In this document: piece by piece, positions 39,801 to 46,129 of the stretch
Numbering within the stretch: the first letter of the stretch is position 1
Layout of the letters: the number at the start of each line of letters is the position of its first letter
Source of the DNA: an uncultured Clostridia bacterium
GTDB lineage: Bacteria; Bacillota; Clostridia; Lachnospirales; CAG-274
Reading direction: 5' to 3'
Assembly: GCA_947627855.1 (NCBI GenBank)
Contig: CANQXR010000003.1
Span: 50,766 to 114,765 of the forward strand
DNA: 64,000 nucleotides
The notes under the pieces: generated by a model
What the model was told of the DNA's origin: nothing
The model's input: only the letters and a program-made list of their open reading frames with translations
Database searches by the model: none
Translations under genes and position numbers: made by a program

Positions 39801-39909
39801 CCATTACCATACAGATAATAAAGGCAATACTTCTTTTTATTCCCTTACATCTGAATAAGTCCGCAAAGAAAAATTCTCCTTTTATTTTAACCATTCCTTT
39901 CTGTACCAT
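27847..39909 (-). CDS. Giant LPQTG-anchored vWA/Cna-type adhesin (4020 residues)
   Basis: The signal peptide is around residues 25-48 (RSIAFIICMVMALSSFGVSA). A von Willebrand A-type domain follows, with the MIDAS start IVIDNSGSM at about 174-182 and ILTDGAATD later. Long all-beta regions then include pilin-type isopeptide modules of the FctA/Spy0128 kind (FENVYRQIPVSLRISG, GEYTYFLREIN), an acidic low-complexity stretch near residues 2080-2200, and DUF11-like modules. Six near-identical repeats of 178 residues and a seventh divergent one come next, then a Cna-B domain (ITVHKVWKDNNNADGLRPDG), a Gly/Asp/Asn-rich wall spanner and the sorting signal LPQTG with a membrane helix and KLRSKSK. No sortase gene is in the window. 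The start used has no clear ribosome site. It probably binds host or matrix ligands. Confidence 0.9.
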   Translation of the reverse strand: MVQKGMVKIKGEFFFADLFRCKGIKRSIAFIICMVMALSSFGVSAFAINGEPSKPQDGATAGAINMASDPNTMYSYDMIDERQEDDANGSPNGSRYAGRIWSDKSVIAYDDDKQLSEADEKGYKDFVFGKTKLNAYGKPDVGNTVKTNEDFLHIFSALGSSVQYTGKVPTSTVIVIDNSGSMYGNSKEWSKTRMSITVDAVNNAIDRLMRENEDNWVSVVLFGDGESSKKSDGTVIGTNTAHEIIPLGHYPVGKDNSQLKYLKAGWKTTTEPDGNNPNTSVSSGSGYVFVDWSVLSGGEKTGYDVYSNGTTNIQAGIQKGFDVLMNAEKTVTVDNITAGRVPSLIILTDGAATDSLAGPFSNPTKTDDTGFYKATGYFNEFSNKTVSFTDWAIENNEITWNQFIEPFTKKETNWEYKLVATDENGTFPDGDLEKRLRSGSTYNEVLKKGTASYNRAAQLAKDYESSMGYILLSTLMTAGYMKAAVSKAYNISKEDLGVYTISVDMADPTDPNFKPKNENKDATKAYAISSNPAMMDPGKYFNEAWLDGKYGADGDDPDGTIYNQYTIGSGYVRSIKDAVNAFKDWRANKTAENSDAIKKVSVYRNIGSSTNLKDGTLGYKLDKIAGNDVQYTNQGSTHGSYWIVENETHDMEFPHLEAGNANNPYGLTDADVDVNYVTGAYYASTADAAGTSIESAFDKVFNTRGTPAFKPSEGQNSVNFHGLTYSDPIGKYMEIKTNGLMADSNEQPVTLADGSTENYGDFDSNGYKLTDMALELYGNMYCVEKTAKYDANFIKQWQENNPGKKFEMGWYLDGENVSDRSTGPNDPLWEIGAMYYLDEDNAQQYLAQCYGNGEESKPDPKKVYTFYRLDGRTKGYDDEFLREDLANPCYEIKQDAEGNTTPAVTFKRSDIRIWVEDSGAYTSGSDSDLGQDTGYDQMLYMNIAPQALPLQVTTLEFTGSRMVAYKTNLKDNSSLPVRLFYTVGLRDDIMSEDGLDVDLSKVSQEYLSKNKDINDDVTFYSNYYDKSLYESGGGTDANKDYGNAAVAFSVGSSNQYYIFQQNTPIYSNAYIYQDGKLVDVGTSRVDLSEWEGYLAPTLTKDRTSITLSEGKTEDGAPNQAALDALSALDPKPENDEIILLPDDVITTSVRSAGYYFMPIKYYVAGEEFEDQTDGGAKKNRCKQVVKIVTRQGQEFGSMLNDAVDTEKDMSGAYICWYDSSGTTSQTFPYLIPGTKTTNKPTNETWDELATFGEPVSGKWSDSMKWIVATKVGGCRAGEMSRHSRSKTKDKIADEYGTLSVGDNNTSTAPYSYMPGFGLGTDSTNLNLVNYMGNNGKLSIEDTVIAITKELEGYELAEEEDPPRFSYDLVIRNEEKNRGLEGDIGAIKLVKHANASNPDEYHWDRVFDSVTVNVDPTTGFVLAPDGSPALYNGYYYKVNADYSSGSVNATAGTDENGSQQFTVKCDLYKNVGDSAAEKTDQDVVVWLTKLTHDGGDFSGESGGENEYADDFWTDAVYSTITLHFGYSEANAPKKIEKSDDLPLDWLNQIEVDPAEPEYEAAKEAKMEEYNKYIEDFLANMPPPYTAEFTLADGEGILLNGLDSGTDYKVTENLSADQVSHGFDLVNVSQNMQNGVITYDKNHNVLESSGSITGNVFEIGTKTDEDNVTTKFYSISGDTGIYQEEVHFVNGADTGTLIIDKDLKAIGEGELTEEDLNKEFEFEILLYKDATNAEGQKIKEPVDGSFRYSLFTYDDNYFNSSGEINTDRTVLESQARRRLRFNAVDEATGEAADETTASAYGKALVKLKGRQELRLYSLPMDTHYEIREVNWENSEFIPDDLDGVKSGTIQKNGSQVEIESRQIFGNTKLGPANVSLFADKKVVDESGVELADKLKDGDYRFLLTAAQTNPVGDPLAEESITDGSAGEVPEGQSALKILTNKDDGSYNGNIEVFNNVRFTRAGEYTYFLREINSEGGNISGITYSDTVYKIVVTVTPKPTKENNAAERVLEAKVSVYKDDSSEALADGEHNITFENVYRQIPVSLRISGLKTLLNGKLKGGEFEFELYQSDYSPLGAAANISLASEKDGEITTETSAEEISESVSESVNESTGGTVSSPQEEQTAESPGLSDSFEEAQSEEAQGEESRSEESGEQAGDEADEDTANEADGDVAESDENSDDGEAEEVYDSVDVEGYAFVDGESDVQSALDTVVNTAAVTENDSDEVSPTSDEDYGISVINQYPRPENSNRVYNDADGIFDFGLIEYDEPGIYTYEISERNSKDAEGFDYDRVNFDPKEYILTVTVDKLSEGEPEYDLTVEKLKVSYVLTLDGKVVSSSDDGNLSTALEFDNELRAYEPAVEITKTLDEDTKNKQPLKCGDTAYFNVTVVNTGELDLANTVIEDLLTLFDGEDEAWAKNPTILPNTVKKITTDAAGQKTEDSLTMGVDYEYNTNSITLLNDFKVGEIIAFDVSYRIIQNDVDNIERRNNVYVQGDPQPHDEWDLHVYETVTDDDYDVVQAAETSEETTEDNTDVDPPHDETESESEETSTESSSVEEPTETTTLSIEFVKSVDNDGTGGKSYKVGDNVPFVLKATNTNEVGLYDFIVVDENKEAVIDKAELSDGTLIYDSSIDYINDSYVKSISAVYDESGATEDMKLPHVMIHCLEPGQTITVWAHITAKSGGSLVNKGHTSGRSKPTPEPDETETENESASEETTADVVIVTEGDTEEVSVEEPTETTTLSIDFVKSVDNDGTGGQSYKVGDNVPFVLKATNTNNVRLYDFIVVDENKEAVIDKAELSDGTLIYDSSSGYINESLVKSISAVYDESGATADMKLPHVMIHCLEPGQTITVWAHITAKSGGSLVNKGHTSGRNIPTPGPGETETENESASEETTADVIIVTEGDTEEVSVETTTLSIDFVKSVDNDGTGGQSYKVGDNVPFVLKATNTNNVRLYDFIVVDENKEAVIDKAELSDGTLIYDSSSDYINESLVKSISAVYDESGATEDMKLPHVMIHCLEPGQTITVWAHITAKSGGSLVNKGHTSGRNIPTPGPGETETENESASEETTADVVIVTEGDTEEVSVEEPTETTTLSIDFVKRVDSDGTAGQSYKVGDNVPFVLKATNTNDVRLYDFIVVDENKEAVIDKAELSDGTLIYDSSIDYINESLVKSISVAYDESGATADMKLPHVMIHCLEPGQTITVWAHITAKSGGSLVNKGHTSGRSKPTPEPDETETENESASEETTADVVIVTEGDTEEVSVEEPTETTTLSIDFVKRVDSDGTAGQSYKVGDNVPFVLKATNTNDVRLYDFIVVDENEEAVIDKAELSDGTLIYDSSSGYINDSYVKSISAVYDESGATEDMKLPHVMIHCLEPGQTITVWAHITAKSGGSLVNKGHTSGRNIPTPGPGETETENESASEETTADVVIVTEGDTEEVSVEEPTETTTLSIEFVKSVDNDGTTQQTYKVGDNVPFVLKATNTNDVGLYDFIVVDENEEAVIDKAELSDGTLIYDSSIDYINESLVKSISVAYDESGATADMKLPHVMINCLEPGQTITVWAHITAKSGGSLVNKGHTSGRSKPTPGPGETENESASEETTADVVIVTEGDTEEVSVHETEPPTSDGPHTPPEGTSEPTSYSIELHKDVVGSTSGYRVGSVVNYQIKATNANSVRLKDFTLYDSRPEAVIDSISLVRADGSSEVIYDGTNTSALVKELVPTGNRAGNVLPHVILTSIDARDTVTANVHITVTKELIDETGGHLVNTGYSSGKPDGGPSPGGDPGDETEQATDETIIYEIVTNDVPVEETTTQKPDNPGNPPGGGGSVKYSNITVHKVWKDNNNADGLRPDGVSVNLLRDGDVYKSVVLDDSNNWEYTWTQLTSGHEWDVEEVDVPDGYVSSVNKKDGDFTITNSIPGEDEPDDGNDPEGNNPTDGNPNGRRSDGSTPTNPGDNGSGDNGSDDGSDHGTPNDHGTPDDHGNPANGGGTITERLPQTGMPVIPALASVIIGIAAIVIGLKLRSKSK
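29060..32260 (-). repeat. Six 534-bp tandem repeats inside the adhesin gene
   Basis: The phrase GGTTCTTCAACCGAAACCTC recurs near 29590, 30125, 30659 and 31719, i.e. at multiples of about 534 bp. The copy near 31186 lacks 12 bp (the EEPT codons). Each unit encodes a beta module (YKVGDNVPFVLKATNTN, FIVVDENKEAVIDKAELSDG) and an acidic Thr/Glu linker. Copies differ at only scattered positions, so copy-number change by recombination is likely. The repeats also keep long frames open on the opposite strand. Confidence 0.9.
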
Positions 39910-39973
39910 ATTTTTATTTATTCATAAAGTATCTTTATAAATTTTATTGTTTTTCTTGATTTGGTCATAACTT

Positions 39974-39984
39974 CCCCCCCCCCC
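39974..39984 (-). promoter_or_regulatory. Poly-G tract of 11 in the adhesin leader
   Basis: Eleven consecutive C on the plus strand (G on the coding strand) lie 64 bp before the adhesin ATG, next to a TATATAT stretch. Such tracts slip during replication. Its place in the leader or core promoter suggests it could change transcription or leader folding. No other mononucleotide G/C run of this length was noticed in the window. Confidence 0.6.
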
Positions 39985-40143
39985 ATATATAGCACAAACC
40001 CACTTAAAATTAAACAGACAATCTTGCCCCTGTCATAGCCTTAAGCCAAAAGAGGAGTATTAAACCCAAATGTCTGCAGTGCTTTTTTTATGGAATATGT
40101 AGTATAAGTCCTGAATATGAACAGCATAGTCTATTTTTATACA

Positions 40144-40172
40144 AAAATAAAAAATAATTGCAAAAAAGTCAA
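40144..40172 (-). promoter_or_regulatory. Possible promoter of the adhesin operon
   Basis: The minus strand has TTGACT, a 17-bp spacer and TATTTT. This gives a leader of about 220 bases containing the poly-G tract. The -10 is weak. An alternative -10 is the TATATAT next to the poly-G tract. The rest of 39910-40403 holds no gene I can support. Confidence 0.35.
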
Positions 40173-40403
40173 TAAAAATCAAGTTTTTCGCTCGCCACCC
40201 ACATATTTCAAAAGTTTATAATACACAAGGATATTTTATCACACATTTTTTAGTCAGTCAATCAGTAAAATAAATTTTTATTAAGTAAATATCCAAACAC
40301 CGAAATTTAAAAATATGACTTGCTCAATGTAAAAAGCAAATGGAAAAGCTGTTGTAAAAGTAAGCGCAGCAGTGGTATAATCATTATAAAAGGCGGTGAA
40401 AAA

Positions 40404-41330
40404 ATGATTATTAATACAGGTATGCGCACGGATATTCCTGCATTTTATCCGGAGTGGCTTATGAACAGAATACGGGCAGGATTCGTGCTGGTAAGAAACC
40501 CCTACCGCCCGGACATCATAACACGATATGAGCTGAACACCGATTTAGTGGACTGTATTGCTTTCTGCACCAAAAATCCCGAACCTATGCTCAGATATCT
40601 CGATGATCTGAAAATGTATCATCAATATTGGTTTGTTACAATCACACCCTACGGCAGGGAAACCGAGCCGAATACTCCTCCGAAAAAACAGGTTATGCAG
40701 AATTTCATCAGACTTTCGGAAGCTGTGGGCATCAACTGTATAGGCTGGCGATATGATCCCATATTCATTGACAATACATATACCATAGACAGACATATAA
40801 CCGATTTCGAAAAGATGTGCAGAACCCTTTCGGGATATACAAATGTATGCGTAATCAGCTTTATTGACCTTTACGAAAAAGTCAGACGGAACTTTCCACA
40901 GGCAAAAGCAGTCACACAGCAGGAGCGCATAACAATAGCCAAAGCCTTTGCCCGAATCGGCAGACAGTACGATATCACAATAAAAGCCTGTGCCGAGGGT
41001 ACAGAGCTTGCAAAGTATGGCGTGGACTGCTCCGGCTGTATGACACAACAGACCCTTGAAAAGGCAATCGGCAGCAATCTTCGCATACCGAAAAGAAAAT
41101 CACAGAGACCGGAATGCTCCTGTATTCTCGGAACAGACATAGGCGCATATGACAGCTGCGGACATCTCTGCCGATATTGCTATGCAAACTATAACCACGA
41201 AAAAGTCACATATAATATGAAGATTCACGACCCAACCTCTCCCCTCCTTGTTGGACAGCTAAAAAAAGACGCTGCCATACATCAAGCAAAGCAGGAAAGC
41301 TGGACAGATGACCAACTCAAACTATTTTAA
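40404..41330 (+). CDS. DUF1848 protein (SPL/radical-SAM-like cysteine protein)
   Basis: The start at 40404 has AAAGGCGGTGA 4 bp upstream and gives the family start MIINTGMRTDIPAFYPEWLM. Diagnostic stretches are RAGFVLVRNPY, CIAFCTKNPEPML, YWFVTITPYGRE, GWRYDPIF and the C-terminal cysteine cluster (CSCILGTDIGAYDSCGHLCR followed by YCYAN). The cluster resembles the CxxxCxxC iron-sulfur sites of spore photoproduct lyase-like radical SAM proteins. No biochemical role is settled as far as I know. It is about the family's usual length (310 residues) and intact. A truncated gene follows 12 bp later. Confidence 0.85.
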   Translation: MIINTGMRTDIPAFYPEWLMNRIRAGFVLVRNPYRPDIITRYELNTDLVDCIAFCTKNPEPMLRYLDDLKMYHQYWFVTITPYGRETEPNTPPKKQVMQNFIRLSEAVGINCIGWRYDPIFIDNTYTIDRHITDFEKMCRTLSGYTNVCVISFIDLYEKVRRNFPQAKAVTQQERITIAKAFARIGRQYDITIKACAEGTELAKYGVDCSGCMTQQTLEKAIGSNLRIPKRKSQRPECSCILGTDIGAYDSCGHLCRYCYANYNHEKVTYNMKIHDPTSPLLVGQLKKDAAIHQAKQESWTDDQLKLF

Positions 41331-41342
41331 GGCGGTGACACA

Positions 41343-41477
41343 TTGAATAACATAGATCCTATCTCCTTTCGGAACAAAAACATAACAATTGCTTTGGAGC
41401 ACATATATAACGAACCCCTCTCCCCTGAATCAATTGCCGCAAAAGAAGAATATGTCAAGGGCGGTCGTCAGACTTAG
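41343..41477 (+). pseudogene. Truncated gene downstream of DUF1848
   Basis: A TTG start with GGCGGTGA upstream reads NNIDPISFRNKNITIALEHI, reaches AKEEYVKGGRQT, then TAG; after the stop the frame goes on TFTLDLLGLLC and stops again. The end of this frame is also present, inverted, near 48485-48545, so it lies within a duplicated segment. I do not recognise the family. It was probably translated with the DUF1848 gene. Confidence 0.4.
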
Positions 41478-41479
41478 AC

Positions 41480-41990
41480 ATTTACCCTTGACCTGCTTGG
41501 GCTTTTGTGCTGATAAGCCTTTGTGTTACTGCTCCATTTGAACATAGTGTTTTTTGCAATAAAAAACGCCCGAAAAGACGCTTCTCTGTCGATTCGGGCG
41601 TTTATAGCTGCTGTTCAGACTTTCTATGACATTTGCAGTATATATGACTTTTCTTACCGGCTCAGAAAATTTGAAAACCGCTTTCATATCCTTTGGCATT
41701 ATCTCGGATTCAAAGCCGCTTCCCTGTTCTGAGGTACATCTGTATTCATTTCATTCTCAGGCATTTCCTGTATAGTTATTTCAATCAGATTCTTAAGTAA
41801 ATTCCTAATATCCTCTACTGTCTGAATATCATACTCCTGTAGCAACCCCGCTATGATATTTCTCTTTCCTTATGTCGTCGGTTTTACTTTGTAGATGTCT
41901 TTTTTTGCCATAATTTTAGGTCTCCTATGCCTTTATTTTATCATAGAAAGCCTTATTATTGAAGTTTTATTTTTACAGACTTTTTTTCAC
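41480..41990 (-). mobile_element. IS256-family relic, left copy (internally deleted)
   Basis: On the minus strand, the ATG at 41911 starts a Mutator-type transposase frame: IIAGLLQEYDIQTVEDIRNL, TIQEMPENEMN, then after a deletion KFSEPVRKVIYTANV and the SYKRPNRQRSVF tail. It matches the relic at 47488-48317 in the opposite orientation, including the leader (ATAGGAGACCTAAAATTATGGC) and the ends. Stops and a large deletion make it inactive. A perfect stem AAACGCCCGAA/TTCGGGCGTTT (41564-41603) lies near its 3' end. Confidence 0.75.
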
Positions 41991-42447
41991 AGCCTCTAAT
42001 TTGAAACGGTCTCCGACAATCTGCTATATTTTTATAAAAAATATATTCACCATTATTACCGCTTAAATGCCGTTTAAGTTTATTAAATTCATCTGAGTAA
42101 TCATACTTTTCACCCAAGTAATTCTTACCGAATGGATAATCTGCAGCATAAATTACCCTGTCATATTCAATAATTTCACATACGTTTATTATAGATTTCA
42201 AATCGTCCACAGTAGATAAATCCATATATAAATTCGGATATTTTCTAAGAGCCAATGTATTATCAATCTTCTGCTCATCGGTATACAGATCTCCTCTGCC
42301 CATATGCACCAATAATATTGATATTCGATACATACTATCCTGCAAAAGGTTATCAGTCTGTCCGCCTATCTTTGATATGCTCAGATTGTCGAAAACCCCA
42401 TTTTTCAATGATGAAAATTGAGTTTTCTCTGTTAGGTTATTATTCAA
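41956..42447 (-). pseudogene. Amidohydrolase-like fragment cut by the IS256-family relic
   Basis: The middle of the frame reads LVHMGRGD, ALRKYPNLYMDLSTVDDL, then DRVIYAADYPFGKNYLG, the typical end of a metal-dependent amidohydrolase (HMG..., KYPN.Y.D.S, DR...SDYPF) in which the aspartate of ADYPF would bind metal. The last 17 codons (from about RGCEKKSVKIKLQ) are the IS end itself, so the original C-terminus was replaced by the insertion. The N-terminal two-thirds of the barrel is absent, and an IS1182 relic lies upstream. No function is expected. Confidence 0.6.
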
Positions 42448-42545
42448 CCTATAAAACAGTTTTTTGAAAGGCTTGTCCTTCTTTAAATGAAGGGCAAATT
42501 TTTTTAGATTCGAGCATGCAAATTAAGCTTGACCCATTTGGTTAA

Positions 42546-43681
42546 CTATCCAAACCCTGTAAGGTTGTATATCTCATGCCGTGTTTTTCTTTCGAATCGG
42601 CAAATACTCTTTCTATAGTTTCGTTTTTCGTATATTTCCTTTATGCCATATGTATGACTGTAATCTTCAAGTATTTCTGTATAGTTTTCCCAAATATTTA
42701 TCGCTGCTGTTTTCTTATGATTTTTGCTCTTCGTGCATCCTGATAGATGGAAACAATTTTTACATATTTGTGGATTGCTTTTGTATTCTCTGTATCCGTC
42801 TCTGTTTGTTGTGGCATATTTTAGTACTTGATCCTGAGGGCATAAAACGCAATCATAATATTCATCGTATACGTAATCTTGTTTGTGGAAAATTGTTATA
42901 TGATTCATCAAACAATTGGTCAAATGCAACACTGTCATGAATGTTTCCGGGTATAACGTAAATCCCCAACACATACCCCTTAGAATCGCAAGCTGTATGA
43001 GCTTCATATGCAAAACACTTTTTATGCTCGCCTTTATGGAAAAGACCGCTATCAGGATCAGTTTTTGACACAGTTACTTCTTTGTCTTTTTTATTTCCCT
43101 TATCTTTTGGCTCAAAGGGCTTCTTTCCGTGTTTTTCTCTGTCTTCGTTAATCTCCTTCAAAAGCTGTTCTTCATAAATCTTTGCTGCTGTAGGTATAGC
43201 TTTCTTAACCTTTTTATTTATATTGGCATTAGCTTTAATGTGAGTTCCGTCTATAAATACTGCTTCCGGCGATAAATAGCTCTTATTGTTTATCTCACTT
43301 AAAATCCAATAAAATACTTTTTTTATTGGCTCTTCTGTGAATCTATGCTTGAAGTTATAACTCACTGTTGCAAAATGAGGCGTTTTTTCATTCATTGAAT
43401 ATTCCAAAAACCAACGATATGCTACATTCATTTCTATTTCTTCTGCAGTCTTTTTAATGAACGTATTCCATAAAGATGCTGTATTATTACCATCTTAAAT
43501 AAAAAACCGGATCAATACCTGGTCTGCCGTTGTCCGGACAACATAAATCTTCAACTATATCATACAACACCGAAAAATCTACCGCCTCTTCAATCTTTCT
43601 TAAAAGATGATTCTTAGTCACAAAATCCTCCATACTAAAAATTATAACTTGCTTTGTCTTATTTTTATCTCTGCTTAACAT
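42546..43681 (-). pseudogene. IS1182-family transposase, frameshifted
   Basis: Three pieces in different frames make one transposase. 43681-43487 (MLSRDKNKTKQ after GAGGTGATAAAT, through CPDNGRPGIDP) is the N-terminal part. 43431-42862 carries WFLEYSMNEKTPHFATVSYN, VFIDGTHIKANANIN with a catalytic aspartate, and the EAHTACDSKGYVLG block. 43013-42546 contains VLCPQDQVLKYATTNRDGYR, the cysteine pair region and RKTRHEIYNLTGFG. Shifts occur near 43490 (after PGIDPV) and near 42870. The element separates the amidohydrolase fragment from the VbhA/Fic relic. I could not define its terminal repeats. Confidence 0.8.
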
Positions 43682-43791
43682 ATTTATCACCTCAAGATTA
43701 TTATACCACAAAACTGAAAAAACCAATTAAGCCGGACTTTTTTGACAGTCTGAGACACATCAAAGGTTATATGCCTATCTGATAATGATCA

Positions 43792-44009
43792 TTAGCCTTT
43801 TTCGATAGCTTCTTTTACTATTCTTACGAAATAATCATATTCCAAATAAGGCCCATCTGATGCCTTATCTAATGAATTTCTTACATAATTTGCATTTTCT
43901 CTTAAAATATGATATATCTCTTTCGGCTTTGCAGTTCTTAATCCTTTCTACCAAAAAGATCTTTAAGAACAGGCACATAATTATATAAGTAAATATCTTT
44001 TCCTCCCAT
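43792..44009 (-). pseudogene. Fic-type toxin remnant paired with the VbhA-like gene
   Basis: It starts 2 bp after the stop of the VbhA-like gene and reads MGGKDIYLYNYVPVLKDLFG, then stops. In the next frame LRTAKPKEIYHILRENANYV and GPYLEYDYFVRIVKEAI follow. The first piece looks like the start of a small Fic protein and the second like its end; the HPFxxGNGR core is missing. It is therefore a deletion remnant of a type II Fic toxin. Confidence 0.45.
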
Positions 44010-44011
44010 AG

Positions 44012-44215
44012 TTAAACGCTCATAGCCTTATATCTGTTTATGGTAGCTTCAAGCACATCGGAAATCTCCATATTTCCAAGAATATACTCATTTACAAGTT
44101 TTTTTGTTTCCTCTGTCGGCTCTGCAACGTCCAATGTAGATATACCCAAGGCATCATTGGCTATCTTTTCTCTTTCAACTCTGGTTGTTTCAAATACCAG
44201 ATATTTTCTTTGCAT
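44012..44215 (-). CDS. VbhA-like antitoxin
   Basis: 67 residues starting at the ATG 5 bp after GGAGGTG; a GTG three codons earlier would lie on the ribosome site itself. It reads MQRKYLVFETTRVEREKIAN, then TEETKKLVNEYILGNMEISD. The ETKKLVNEYILGN helix fits the VbhA/Fic-inhibitory antitoxin type. Its toxin partner just downstream is a remnant, so this is an orphan antitoxin that may now have no target. Confidence 0.6.
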   Translation of the reverse strand: MQRKYLVFETTRVEREKIANDALGISTLDVAEPTEETKKLVNEYILGNMEISDVLEATINRYKAMSV

Positions 44216-44449
44216 AGCTGTCACCTCCTGTTATATTACAACACATCTTATACTGTATATTCAGCCTGATTATAAACAAGAGTTGTTTTATGTATGTCGA
44301 AGGTAAAATTACTAATTACGCTTCTTCACCGGATTAGTTGTCAAGGATAAGGTTAATATTTTTTAAATCTATATTGTTTTAAGTCTTATATCCTGAGCAA
44401 AAACTAGCAGATAAAACATAAGGCTTAGCCGTGCTGTTTATGGGCATAG

Positions 44450-45427
44450 TTATATTATATAATAATACTTGTTTTTTGTAGAGCCCTTGCTTTTTATAAG
44501 TCCCATTCTTTCGGCTTTTTTCAGAAGTCTTTGTGCCGTGCGCTCGCTTATGTCAAGAAGGTTGACGACTTCTTTTGAGGTAATGCTGCGGTGTTTGGAT
44601 AAATAGCTTTTTATTTCTTCAAGCCTGTCCTTTTCCAATTCCGACATTATTTCCGACACTTTTTCCGACATTTCATTTTCTCTCAGTACATTTTTGATGA
44701 CATCAAGCATAAAAACTATAAATTCCGTAGAACTGCCCGAATTGTTGCAGTCATTTATTATTTCGTAGTATTCGCTTTGTCTGTCATGTATTATGGATTC
44801 TACGGGAAGCCACGAAAACAGAGGATTCCATTTTGACAGCATGAGAGTATGCCACAATCTGCCCATACGTCCGTTTCCGTCGGAAAATGGGTGTATAAGC
44901 TCAAATTCGTAGTGGAAAACGCTGCTTTTAATAAGCATATGAACATCTGTGGTTTTTGCCCAATCCAGCAAATTTGAAACAGCCCTCGGAACATAATCGG
45001 GTAAAGTCCCGAAATGTATTATCCTGCCCGTTTTACTGTCAACTACGCCTACAGGTCTTGCTTTGAAATTTCCGGCTTCATCATTTAATCCTCTCATCAT
45101 TACCTAATGAGCCTTTAAAAGGTCATTTATAGAATATGGATCAAGTGTATCCAGAAGCTCGTATATCTCATATGCGTTTTTAACCTCGGCTATGTCCTTG
45201 GGCGGCGCTATAATATGCTTTCCGTTAAGCACAGCTGTCACCTGCTCAGGCGTAAGCATATTATTTTCTATAGCAAGTGAGCTGTAAACCGTACTGATAC
45301 GGTTTTTTCTGCGCTGAACAGGATCCCTGCTAAGGCGTGCGGTCACGGTTATTTTCCCTATAAGCTCAGCGACTTCCGCAATATTTTCAATTATTTTGTT
45401 TGTGATCTCAAATGGCGGTTTACTCAT
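44450..45427 (-). pseudogene. Fic-family AMP-transferase with one in-frame TAG
   Basis: The upstream part (45427-45104) reads MSKPPFEITNKIIENIAEVA and carries the inhibitory helix SSLAIENN, matching (S/T)xxxE(G/N) of self-inhibited class II Fic proteins. It ends at TAG 45106-45104 in DLLKAH*VMMRGL. The same frame goes on (45100-44450) with FELIHPFSDGNGRMGRLWHT, the complete catalytic motif, and a C-terminal winged helix (SITSKEVVNLLDISERTAQR). Intact homologues would be expected to have a lysine codon here (HKIMM-type), so AAG to TAG is the likely change. Without readthrough the catalytic half would lose its inhibitory helix, or not be made at all, because GTAATG has no ribosome site. Confidence 0.75.
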
Positions 45428-45555
45428 AATATTATCCTGTCCTATACTTAGGGCTGTCAGCTTATTTTTATTTGTATAGCTTTTGCCTTTCGTTATATTG
45501 TTTTTTATACTTTAATTCTTTCTTTGTCCCAAAAAGAATTTTCCCAATAAAGCTT

Positions 45556-45693
45556 CTATATCCGAGCACAAATTATTTTCTTTATATCGTCGGCATTGAT
45601 ATAAGGTTCTATTATATTTGCCATTTTTGTAATTGTACTTTTACCGTAACCGTTAGGTCCTGCAAAAACAATAATTTCAGGCTTCTTTTGCAT
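45556..45693 (-). pseudogene. Zeta-toxin-like kinase, N-terminal fragment
   Basis: It reads MQKKPEIIVFAGPNGYGKST, with the Walker A GPNGxGKST of zeta toxins, then YINADDIKK, the usual second motif. A frameshift after ADDIKK leads to a stop; in the shifted frame NNLCSDIEALLG continues. Only about 50 residues of roughly 200 remain. It follows the small gene at 45708 by 14 bp. Confidence 0.6.
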
Positions 45694-45707
45694 ATTCTCT
45701 TCTCCCG

Positions 45708-45875
45708 TCAGGATACTCCAGATACGGAGCGTTTTTTTTCAAAGTCATATTTAGCAATGGGCAAGCCTTTTATCCTTTTTATTTCATTTTCAATCCGCAC
45801 TGCTTCAACAAATCTTCTATCCAGCTCTTCGTCCGAAACACCGCACATAGAATCAAGCTCATTATATTCTTCCAT
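45708..45875 (-). CDS. Small antitoxin-like protein upstream of a zeta-type gene
   Basis: 55 residues, MEEYNELDSMCGVSDEELDR and RIENEIKRIKGLPIAKYD, with a strong ribosome site (GGAGGTG, 5 bp from the ATG). Helical, charged and without a membrane segment. Small proteins with the RRFVEAVRIENEIK...LPIAKYD pattern often precede zeta-type kinases in Clostridia, as far as I recall, and probably act as antitoxins. A decayed copy lies at 19172, so this family has been in the genome more than once. Confidence 0.6.
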   Translation of the reverse strand: MEEYNELDSMCGVSDEELDRRFVEAVRIENEIKRIKGLPIAKYDFEKKRSVSGVS

Positions 45876-45949
45876 GTAAACACCTCCGTATTTGTTGTTA
45901 AATTTATTATATCATACTCCTTTTAAGTTTTCTACATTTATATTTTAAA

Positions 45950-46129
45950 TTATGTACTCCAAAGTCTGTTGACTGCTCTGATAAACAGTGCTGTTCTTCT
46001 GTTTTCCGGCTGTAACAATGTTGTCAGCAGGGGGTCGCCCTCTCTTATCCTCAGAGTTCTTCTTATTTCCTTCGGTACAACGACCCTGCCCAAATCATCT
46101 ATTCTTCTGACTATGCCTGTTGCTTTCAT
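45950..46129 (-). CDS. AbrB/SpoVT-type DNA-binding protein, shortened
   Basis: It reads MKATGIVRRIDDLGRVVVPK and EIRRTLRIREGDPL, the AbrB/SpoVT N-terminal swapped-hairpin DNA-binding domain. After GDPL the sequence no longer fits the family (LEIF... is expected) and ends at residue 59 with RLWST. A shift right after GDPL is likely. A truncated form may still bind DNA as a dimer but lacks any C-terminal sensing domain. Confidence 0.7.
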   Translation of the reverse strand: MKATGIVRRIDDLGRVVVPKEIRRTLRIREGDPLLTTLLQPENRRTALFIRAVNRLWST

